64,000 nt of DNA from Onthophagus taurus (Eukaryota; Arthropoda; Insecta; Coleoptera; Scarabaeidae): positions 27,838,001 through 27,902,000 of the forward strand of contig NC_091976.1 of assembly GCF_036711975.1 (NCBI RefSeq). Reading direction: 5' to 3'. A model generated the notes under the pieces. The model had not been told where the DNA came from. It saw only the letters and a program-made list of their open reading frames with translations, and searched no databases. Position 1 is the stretch's first letter, and each line of letters starts with the position of its first letter. A program made the position numbers and the translations under genes. This document shows, piece after piece, positions 24,501-36,500 of the stretch.

Positions 24501-27500
24501 GATATTTTAATTAATAATTGGTGATATTTCCACAAGGATCCTTCAAGAAATTAATTTTATAGCGAATTTTGAAAGTTATCGATGAAAATTGCAACATTGA
24601 AAATTTTATTGAAACTTCAAATATTATTTTCTCAAAAACTGAAAGTTATTTTTCAAAACGGGTTAGTTCATTGGAAAGAGCACACTTTTATTAACGCTTT
24701 GGAAAATTTTCATGCTCATATTCCAAGAAATGGATTTTATACAAATTTTTAAAACTTAATCGGCGAAAATTGTAAAATTCGAAAAAATTTTGATCATTTC
24801 AAAAATTTATTTCTCAAAAACTAAAAGCGATTTTTCAAAACGGCTTGTTGCATTAAAAAGAGGATATTTTAATTAATAATTGGTGATATTTCCACAAGGA
24901 TCCTTCAAGAAATTAATTTTATAGCGAATTTTGAAAGTTATCGATCAAAATTGCAACATCGAAAATTTTATCAAAACTTCAAATATTGTTTTCTCAAAAA
25001 CTAAAAGTTATTTTTCAAAACAGGTTGGTTCATTGGAAAGAGGACACTTTTATTAACACTTTGGGAAATTTTCATGCTCATATTCCAAGAAATGGATTTT
25101 ATACGAATTTTTAAAACTTAATCGGAGAAAATTGCAAAATTCGAAAAAATAGTCGATCATTTCAAAAATTTATTTCTCAAAAACTAAAAGCGATTTTTCA
25201 AAACGGCTTGTTGCATTAAAAAGAGGATATTTTAATTAATAATTAGTAATATTTCCAGAAGGATCCTTCAAGAAATTAATTTTATAGCGAATTTTGAAAG
25301 TTGTTGGTGAAAATTGCAACATCGAAAATTTTATCAAAACTTCAAATATTGTTTTCTCAAAAACTGTAAGTTAATTTTCAAAACCGGTTGGTTCATTGGA
25401 AAGAGGACACTTTTATTAACACTTTGAGGAATTTTCATACTCATATTCCAAGAAATTGATTTTATACGAATTTTTAAAACTTAATCGGCGAAAATTGCAA
25501 AATTTGAAACAAATTTCGGTTCACTGGAAAGAGGACACTTTTATTAACATTTTGGGAAATCGTCTGAAAAGGCACGGCTAAACCCGAAACTTTCTAGTTC
25601 TAGGTCTAGTTTTAGTTCTAATGCAAGTGTTAGTTCTTGTTTTAGTTGTTATTCACTGCTAAATTGAATATTTTTATTGAACTAAAAGTATTACTAATTA
25701 ATACACAACATAACCCAAAATTTTTTTGATATAACACACTTTTTATTACATTCATATTTCATTTAAAATTTAAAACAACTCATTATAAATTTTAATTATC
25801 AAAACGATAACCTATAAACCCAAATAAAATTATCATAAATCTTTACTAATAGAAATAGAAATCAAATAAAAAGTAAATTTAAAATCGGAATCGTTTTGGC
25901 CAAACCCAAGATCAATAGATTCTATCTTATCTTTTTAGTTCTTCTCGTATTTTTTCAGGCGCTCCTTCTATTGTTGTTCGTAACAATGGTCGCAACGGAC
26001 CAGCAGGACAGTGGTGAAAAACCGGCCGTCACCGTTACCAGGACCGAATTAAAAGTGAGCAGAAGTTTAAATCCCGAAGAAACGCAAACTTTAAATGTTC
26101 GAACGAAAGATGGAAGCGTTGCTCAATTAATTGTTAAACGACGGGATGCTAAAAGCAAAATAAAAAGGGACCAAGAAATTGATAGTTCTAATAATGTTAA
26201 TGAAAATTTAAGCAATAACGAACAATTGAATCAAAAAGCTTATTCAAGAGCTATTTATACGAATTGGATTCCGGTTTCTTCGGTTTATTTGAACCAACCG
26301 AATTTGTTAAGATTAGAAAATATTGCCGTTGTAAAAAATGCTACTGATCAACAATCGATTGGTTGGAGTAATGGAAAGCTTGGAAATGTGATTGATAGTG
26401 ACAGGTGAGAGTAAATATTTAAATATATTTTATGGTATCTTTCAGGTTGTGTAATTGATGTGAAGTATTCAAAAGATATTAACACATCTTGCATGGAATA
26501 AAAAAAAAGTTGTGAAGTATTTTACGTTATAAGTTTCATTTTCACTTCTATTATTGATTTTATTTGTATTGCACAACATCTTTTTCAAGACAAATTTATT
26601 AAATTCTTAAGCTTAAAATAATTTTCTTCTATTTATCAAACATTATTTATTACCTTCTTCCCTGTAATTTCTTCACTAATCTTAGATTAAAATCTTGAAC
26701 AGTTAATTAAATACACCTTTAAGTTATGAAGATTTTTAAAAAAATTAACAAAATACCGTTCATCATTCCTTATTATAACAGGATTGTTATAACTAGATTA
26801 TTGTAATTTTTCTTTCTGCTTAGATAACTATAGACTTCCTGGTATCGCTAATCCATTAATTAATGGATTTTGTGTAGGTCAGATTATTATCATACGATTT
26901 CTATCCGATCGATTTGAATTGAATGCTCAACATCGGTATACACTTAATAATCAAATCGTTTGAGAGTGGTTTATTTGCTCAATTCGCGATCGTTTAATTA
27001 TGTGCGTTTGTTCGAAACCATTAGGTTCCATTTGTATTTGACCATTAGAATCACAATGGAACCGTAAAATGGTTTGATCTATAGCGTTTTGTATTCTTGA
27101 CCTTGTTTCCATCATTTCAATGTTAATTTCTTTAAGTTTTCTCTTTTTAATAGATAAAACAAAGAAAATTAATTGACTAAAATTAAATTGACTGGTTAAT
27201 GAATGTGTTAATGATTAAATGTAATCAGATTTGTCGTTAAATTCTAAGTAATCAGGTTCTTCTTGATGTTAGAAGTGAAATCACGCGCATTAATTCACAA
27301 AAGCACGAATCTACTCAATAAACATGCACTTTCTCGTATCGTCAAGGGTTTGGAGGCCATGGTGGTGCAACAAAGCTAGATAATTTTATTCAAATCGTGT
27401 TCACCTTACCCTAAGTAAAAGGAGAATAAGTAAGAGATATAAATAAAGAGATTTTGTCATCGTTTATTGAAATCCAAAATTTTTTTTTCTTTTCAAACTG

Positions 27501-30500
27501 TAATTATTAAACATCTCGTTAAGATTCTATTCTTCTGCAGAAGCAAATTCAGATGGAGTGTTAAATGGATCTTGAATTTAGGCAATTTTATCGAAATATT
27601 CATTTTGAAAATATTGCTTTCATATCTTTTTTGCGGAAGCACTTCTTGTGATGTAGACGACCAGCTATTTTTCCATCTTTTTGGAGATCGTCCATGTGAT
27701 GTGAGGAGGTTGTGTGTTCAGAAGGGTGGAAAATGGGTTTATGAAAGATGAATTGATGGGTGGGGTAGCTATGTTCAGTAAGATCCAGTATATTCAGCTC
27801 ATAACGGGTCATGGTCCATTCAATGTATATTTGAACAGGTTTCGGCTGAGAGAGACGAACATATCCTTTTGTGTGGGGTACTTGCATCATATCTTGCAGG
27901 AGTGTCCAAATGGGAGGAGAGTGGAGAGGAGGTCAGGATATTGATGACAGCGATATGAATGAATGCATCTGGTTGGTGGCAGGAGTTGTGTTTAATTATG
28001 ATGACGAGAAACGCTAGTTGTTGGTAGACGGAGGCGGTGGTTGGGTGGAGAAGAAGAAGAACGTTGGTCAGCAATCTCTAGCAATCTTTGGAAATGTATT
28101 TTTTTCATCTGCCGTCTCGCATTCCTTCCGAATTTTTTTGTTTCTTCTCTAATCTCATAGTTTGTTCCCAGTAGTAGCTCTCAAGATCGCCACCTCATTG
28201 GTATGCACCATCCTTTTGTTTTTCCGCTGTATTTTCCAGTATATGTCATCAGCGTTGTTCTTGAATTCTCCATAAGATCATATGCTTACACTCAATTAAA
28301 TGTGGTCTATTTTACATCATATTTTACAGTTTTACATCTGCACTGCTCTCTAGTTATTCTTCTCCTTCCTCAGCCTGTATTCGTCCACTGCTTGACATAA
28401 GCCCATTCACATCCCTACCCTACACATTATCGATACACCTCTCAAACAGTTAAACACTTGTGGATGATGAAGGATTCTGCGTTGTCTGTGCATTGTTCTC
28501 TCTGCAGGAAGGTTTATTTCTGTTTATATTCCCTACGCAAACTTGGTTATTTCCTTCCACCTATTCTTCGTCGCAACCTTTGTTACTCTTTAATTCTCCC
28601 CAATTTGGGCTATGCCGATCCCGTGTACCCACACTTTTCAATTAGTCTCCGTAACAAATTAGACCGCTTTATTTTCGACCTGACAAAGTATGACCATGTT
28701 ACACCATATCGTAATCATCTCGAAATGCTCACCGTTGAGCATTTCATTTTGTTCTTGTTCTTTCTTGTTCTTTTTCAGATACTTGACATGTAGACTTATT
28801 TCTTTTTTTTTTGTTCTTTTTTTCCATAGTTGCCATATTAATTATTTATCTTAATGCCATACATACATTGCCGACTATAAATTGATCTTTTGTCAACCTT
28901 GTGTTAATGTTATAGAGTAATGTACACTGTTGGAAATAATTCACGCGCACACCCTGTATAATCTGAACGCGTGTGTCTAGCGGAATAAAATTTGGTATGG
29001 ATGTAGTACTAAAGTAGTGTAACTTACTCTCACATGGAGAGCGGCACAACTCTGCTGGGAGATGAAACATCAATAGCGAGAGTATCCCCCGTAAGCTTCG
29101 CGTACCATCGCTACACGACGTGGCATGGAGTCTATAAGTCGCTGTATTGTAGCGAGAGGGATGGCCAACTATGCCACCTCAACTCGCCTCCATAGCTCCA
29201 AAACGTTAGCCGGGGAAGCCGGATAACGTTGAAGTCTCCGACCAGTCATTTCCCAAACATGTTCGATTGGACTCAGATCCGAAAAACGAGCTGACCTAGG
29301 AAGCATTCGTATACGGTGCTCTTCCACAAAGGTCTGTACAATACGCCCGATGTGCGTTTGGACGTTGTCGTGCATGTATAGGAGCACGACGTAACGGACC
29401 GTAGCACCTCATCTACGTATCGTTGACCCGTCATGGTCTGCTATACACGCAGCAGACATGTACGTCCACCATGTGTAATAGCACCCCATACCAAAATGCT
29501 CGGTTGTCGGTGGATAGGGCATTCTTGCACGCACTGCTCGAGTAGACGATCACCACGTCTCCGACGAACTAAAATTCGCGCATCACCAGTGCTCAATTCG
29601 AATCTTGATTCGTCGGAAAACAAAATGTCCCTCTACTCGGCAACCCACTAATGCCTAGCGTTGACCCACTCGTGACGTATGCTGCGGTGCTCGGGTGTTA
29701 CTGGAATCCGCTGTATCGCACGACGCGCGCGTAGTCCACTATCTACCAAACGCCGCCATACAGTTCGCGTAGTGAGTGAGCCTTCCCCTGCCGGTGGCCA
29801 AACAGCTCCAAGTTGCCTTGAGGAGGACGCACACGACGCTAAAGCGCTGAGCACAAGAGTGCGATCCTCGTGTGCTGGGGCCGCGGCTGTAGGTACCTAT
29901 GTCCTACCTCAGACCATTCTCGCCATGCCCGTTGCACTGCCGATAACTACCACTCGCGACGACGCGCAATTTCACGTAACGATACACCCTCAATGTGCAT
30001 ACCCACAAACATTCCTCGCCCAAACTCGCTTAAGTAACGCGATCGCTCATCCATTGCGCACAGAGTACGATAACAATGTGGTCCCTCACACCACACTAAA
30101 AACGACCGGTATTTTCCATCCACTTCGGTCTCCATAGCGACGGAATGTTCCACTTGGAAGGGCGGCTCAGTCAACAATGCCGCGACGGAACAACTCAAAA
30201 CTCGCTGAATAAACTCGTCTACAGTAAAGCTTTGTGCTCCGCAAATATTATGGATTTATCTTCACGCGTTCAGATTATATAGGGTGTGCTCGTGAATTAT
30301 TTCCAACAGTGTATATTCTTCTGTTATTATTATAAATCTTGGTGGCAATAAACTTATTATTATTACACCTCTCTTGCGGTTTTTCTGCACCTTTTCTAGT
30401 TTCTCGTGATCTCCAAAAGGTTATGTCCATTGTTATGGCCATATGCCCAACTCATTGCTACTTAAGTCTTGCTACTCACCTCTTAACATCTGTCACTTGT

Positions 30501-33500
30501 GTTCTTTTCAAATGTCGCTATTGTAACTCCCAGCATTGCTCGTTCCATCGCTCTTTTGGCTTACATTAAGTTGTTGTGCAGTTATCTTTGTCTAAGCTAT
30601 GATTTCAAGTCCGTAAGTCCGTAAGCAGATTGCAGCTATCAAACACCTCTCTTTTAGAAGTCTCGGCATTTCTTTGTTTTCTGTATAAAACTAACAATTT
30701 TAATAGTTTGACCAAGATATATATACTGGCTTACATTCTCTAAATAGGTTGTCAATGGCAACATCACTTTATGTCCATGTCTGACCTGACCAGTAGGTAT
30801 CACATCGTTTGCGAACCTTAAGTCATACAAGCATACAGCATCTACATTCAGACCCATATTTTTCAAATCCACTTGTTTAAATACATTTTCCAAGGTTGTC
30901 AAGGTGAACAACTTGAGAGAAATTGTGCCACCCGACTGAGAACGTTTTTACCAAGAGGAATTTTTATGAATGTTTATAAATTTTTGATTATGGCGGTGTA
31001 TTCCGAATCTGTTCTAGCGTCTTTTAGTGCTGACAGTCTAACTATTACCATAGTTTTTTTCCCTCTGTGTTCTAACAACTTGGTCAGCCATGTATCCATG
31101 TTTTACCTTATACACTTGTTCTATGATTCGGTTAAGATGTTAAAAAGCTGTGACCTAAGGCTATCATTCTGCCTTATATCCACAATTGTGGTAATTTGGT
31201 TTACATTAAGTTGTCTGAATGTTTCTATTATGTTTGATGTTTTGAGCAATTTCTCGTAAGCGTAGTAGCACCTGTTACCATTTGCAACTCAGGATCTACA
31301 TTGTGCTATAACGCTGATGCTAGAAAATCATGATACTTACCCCATTCCAACTATGGATTTCCTATTAGGTCATGATAACGTAGCTCAGTACAAGGTGTAA
31401 GGTACAGCGTAAGGTTTTAGAATTGTCACCCAAGCACAACTTATTCCTCCATTCCTTTAATTAAGGAGTGCCTCTTTTATTGCATTCGTTGAATGAGGAA
31501 TAAAAAATGAGTAAACTCTAATAAGTTTTAACGATCATTGTTGAGGTCACCGAGAGATTCCGCACGAATGAGAAGTGATCACAGAAATAAATCAGGAGTT
31601 GAGATTTATTGGGATCTCGATTGTAAAAGGAAGTTGTCGCTATGTTACTACTTGGTGTTATGATTGTAAACATATTGAACTTCAATAAAAGTTGTCTCAA
31701 CAATGACGCAGCTGTTGTGAATGCAAAATAAAAGAAATATGCAGGTTTTTATTACTAATCTGAATACTTATATGCATACATTTATTAGCCACCTTATTAA
31801 TTCTTAGAAAATTTTCTGTTTTCGTTTGTGATCAAATTTCAATAACTTTCCGTAACCTTCAAGTAAATAAAGAGTAACAAATAACTTTTTATCGTCGTTG
31901 ACCAACATTTTCCTTTTTTACCACACACCTTCAACCACGTTACTTAACTCAAAATGAAACTCTTCTATTGACCAACAAAGCCCATGTATTATTCATCAAA
32001 TAACATCCACACCTAACGCAAACGGAATACCCACATTCACTCTTTACATACCACAAAAGAATTTTTTTCAATCACTCATTTTAATTTTGTATATTTTAGA
32101 ATTCCTCACGTGCCAAAGCCGGTTACAATAGTCTCGGATGATATTTTCGTAAAACCAGCAGCCGAAAAGAAACGAGGACGTTCGTTGGTTAGCATAGATA
32201 CGGATGGAATCCCGGTTATTCACGGAGTAAGAGTACCAGATGACGAGAATGATAAACAACAAACGTGGAGAAATGCCAGGGTTATTAACGGCGAATTAGT
32301 TCCGTACGAAGAAGGTTATAAACCCCCACCAGCCAAACCACTTGGCGAGTTAGTTTACGCAAGCCAAAGTAATCAAGAAAATAAAAATGTTGAAGACCAA
32401 CGCGGATTTGGACCGTTCAATAAAGAGGATAACTTTAAATCGGACGATGTCAGAAAAGTTAACGAAGAAAGAACCGAAAGAAATTACGTCCGATTTGGTA
32501 CATCAGGAATTGGGCCATTTACTAAAGAAGATAACGAAAAATTTGTTAGCGGGGATTTATTAAAATACCTCAAAGAAATCAACGAGAAAGAATCAAAAAA
32601 AGATTATTCATCAGCAAGAAAATTTCGAAGCTATGAATCTCCTCAAATGCAAAGAAGAATGCTTCAATATGGAGGAAATCCTTCTTATCCAAACTCCCAA
32701 CTTTACACACCCTCCACAAAACTAAGCCCCGTTAATTTTAACGAAGGTGTAAGAACCCCCGTTCTTCAATACGCCCACCCCGAACTTGGCGTCCAACCAG
32801 CTAAAGCTAGTCAAGAAGAAGAAAGCAGATATAATTACAATTATCATCACAACACAGCAAACACAGCTGATTACAACCATTATGATATCAAACCAGAAGA
32901 TAATTCCGATTTAGACCAAAATAACCATCAATATTACACAGATTACTACAAAAAAGATTTAATGCAATATCCTTACAACACTTATTACGTCAAATCAAAA
33001 CCAGAACAACCATTTTGGATGAAAATAACTGAAAGCATCAAAGATAACGTTCAAAGTGGTTTTGAGAGGATGCAACAATTAACCCGACCAGTATTTGAAC
33101 CCCTCGTTGAAGCCACCCAAAAAATTTCACACAATCTCGGTCTTACCCACACTCCATCAAGTACAACAGCCCAAAATAAAGTTGGATTTATCACCCCGAT
33201 GACAACTTCAGTAATTTTGCCAGCTTTGGGATTAGTAGCTGGTGGTGCTGCTCTTGGATTAGGTGCTGCCGCCGTTGGAAGATACCTCCAACCAGAAGAT
33301 TTAAGAAATTTCAACGGATATCCAAATGATATTTTTGTAATTATGCAAGAAGACCAAAATAATAAAAATGGCCAAGAAAATAGAAGATTTAGAAGGAGTA
33401 TTAACGACGATGAATACATTCAAGAATTGGATCGTGAAGTTAAAAGTGATGGTCTTGGTAAATTCGGTCAGTTGAATTCACCTCAGGTGTGGTCGGACAC

Positions 33501-36500
33501 TCCTTGTTCGAAAAGGGCTTTTTGTGAAGCGATGATCCAACAAAACCACGATGAGGTGATTGTTATGGAGAAAAAAATGGACTCGTTATTAGCCATGTAA
33601 GTATTTTTTTTTTAATTATTAAATTAATTATCTATGGATCGGAGAATCTTATTGCGCAATTTATTAAGAGACACTGACCTTTGACTGTGGTTGTTGAAAA
33701 GAGGCGCGAGTTTAAGTGCTTCTTCAAGCACAGGTACACGAGAAAGTAGTTTTTTTTTCTTCATGTAATTTCTTTTACCTTGCCCATTGAACGACGAGGC
33801 ATGTGGACGACGAAGCCGGTGTCCTCGATTTAGGTCAAAGAAAGCGTAAACTGTTAAGCTGCTTTAGAAGAAGAAGACGTGATTACCAGAAGAGTTAATA
33901 AATTTATTTCTTGATTGATATTAATCAAAGAAAATAATCGATAAATATTACAAATTAAAATTTTTTGAAAGAAAAATTTTTTAAAATTAACAAAAATTTT
34001 CACTTAAGTTTACTTGGAGTTTCATTTAAGGAAATAAAACGATTATTTTCTTCATTGTTTTTCTTTCTGCTGACATAATTTGTGGCTTGCTGAGTATGTC
34101 AACAAGAAAAGAAAGATGCTCGAAGAAGTGGAAAAGGTTTGGCTGTTAAGCAGCAGGTTTCTTGCGGACCTCTAGACGTGATTCACTGTCTGGGTCAAAG
34201 AGAAAGTAAAACGCCGGCATTCTTCACGCATCGCACCTCTTCGATTATCGCCCGGAATCCCGTACCATCATCATCATCTTTGATGTATCCACAACGGTGT
34301 CGGCTCCTTTTATTCACAATGTCGTTTTATGGCAGAGGTTCTCAAATTTTTTTTTGCTGATAAAATAGTTTTGGTGTTATAAGTTGTGTAAATTTCATTA
34401 ACTATATCTGCGAAGTCGATTTCTTACGGATTTTTAAACTTTCATAACCATTTCAGAGAAAAGAAAAGTTTCGATCGAGTTTAAACCTCTCTATCTCAAG
34501 ATCTAACAATTTTTTTTTAAATGGATTATTTACTGGAAAGAACACACTTTTATTGTTAAGTAGTGTAAATTTCACCAACTATATCCGCGAAGTCGATTTT
34601 TTACAGATTTTTAAAGTTTTATAATCATTTCAGAGAGAAGTCAAGTTTCGGTCGAGTTTAAACCTCTCTATCTCAAAAACTAACAGCAATTTTTTGAAAT
34701 GGGATTGTTTATGGGAAAGAGCATACTTTTATTGCTAAGTAGAGTAAATTTCATCAACTATATCTGTAAAGTCGATTTTTTATGGTTTTTTAAAGTTTCA
34801 TAACCATTTCAGAGAGAAGAAATTTCGGTCGAGTTTAAACCGCTCTATCTCAAAAACTAACAACAATTTTTTAAAATGGGATTGTTTATTGTAAAGAACA
34901 CACTTTTATTGCTTAGTAGAGTAAATTTCATCAACTATATCTACGAAATCGATTTTTTACGGATTTTTAAACTTTCGTAATCATTTCAGAGAGAAAAAAT
35001 TTCGGTCGAGTTTAAACCTCTCTATCTCAAAAACTAACAACAATTTTTTAAAATGGGATTGTTTATTGGAAAGAACACACTATTATTGCTAAATAGTATA
35101 CATTTTATCAACTATATCTGCGAAGTCGATTTTTTTACGGATTTTTAAAATTTCATAACTATTTCAGAGCGAAGAAAAGTTTGGGTCTAGTTTAAACCTC
35201 TCTATCTCAAAATCTAACAGCAATATGTTAAAATGGGATTGTTTATTAGAAAGAACACACTTTTATTGTTAAGTAGTGTAAATTTTGTCAACTATATCTG
35301 TGAAGTCAATTTTTTATGGTTTTTTAAAGTTTCATAACCATTTCAGAAAGACGAAATTTCGGTCGAGTTTAAACCTCTCTATCTCAAAAACTAACCACAG
35401 TTTTTTAAAATGGGATTGTTTATTGGAAAGAACACACTTTTATTGCTTAGTAGAGTAAATTTCATCAACTATATCTGCGAAATCGATTTTTTACAGATTT
35501 TTAAACTTTCATAACCATTTCAGAGAGAAGAAATTTCGGTCGAGTTTAAGCCTCTCTATTTCAAAAACTAACAATAGTTTTTTAAAATGGGATTGTTTAT
35601 TGGAAAGAACACACTTTTGTTGCTAAATAGTGTAAATTTTATCAACTATATCTGCAAAGCCGATTTTTTTACGGATGTTTAAAGTTTCATAACAATTTCA
35701 GAGAGAAGAAAAGTTTCGGTTAAGTTTAAACCTCTCTATCTCAAAATCTACCAGCAATATGTTAAAATGGGATTGTTTATTGCAAAGAACACACTTTTAT
35801 TGTTAAATAGTGCAAATTTCATCAGCTATATTTGCGAAGTCAATTTTTTACAGATTTTTAAAGTTTCATAATTATTTCAGAGAGAAGTTTCGGTCGAGTT
35901 TAAACCTTTCTATCTCAAAAACTAATAACAATTTTTTAAAATGGAATTGTTTATTGGAAAGAACACACTTTTATTGCTAAATAGTGTAAATTTTATCAAC
36001 TATATCTGCGGAGTCGATTTTTTTACGGATTTTTAAAATTTCATAACCATGTCAGAAAGAAGAAAAGTTTCGGTCAAGTTTAAACCTCTCTATCTCAAAA
36101 TTTAACTGCAATTTTTTAAAATGCGATTGTTTATTGTAAAGAATACACTTTTATTGTTTAGTAGAGTAAATTTCATCAACTATATCTGTAATGTCGATTT
36201 TTTATGGTTTTTTAAAGTTCCATAATCATTTCAGAGAGAAGAAAAGTTCCGGTCAAGTTTAAACCTCTATCTCAAAATCTAACTGAAATTTTTTAAAATG
36301 CGATTGTTTATTGTAAAGAACACACTTTTATTGCTTAGTAGAGTAAATTTCATCAACTATATCTACGAAATCAATTTTTTACGGATTTTTAAACTTTCAT
36401 AATCATGTCAGAGAGAAGAAATTTCGGTCGAGTTTAAACCTCTCTATATCAAAAACTAACAACAATTTTTTAAAATGGGATTGTTTATTGGAAAGAACAC

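Noticed and set aside
25896..25958. N-terminal extension of gene B exon 2 (TTG start, hydrophobic)
   Set aside because: No ATG, and the stretch is a pyrimidine tract ending in a perfect splice acceptor; exon 1 at 15600-15614 gives a better signal peptide in matching phase.
29679..30137. 152-codon plus-strand ORF in GC-rich DNA
   Set aside because: Antisense shadow of the Tc1 transposase; long open frames are expected there because GC-rich DNA has few stop codons.
33051..33419. 122-codon minus-strand ORF
   Set aside because: Shadow of gene B exon 3, which has a signal-bearing upstream exon, splice sites and the cysteine motif on the plus strand.
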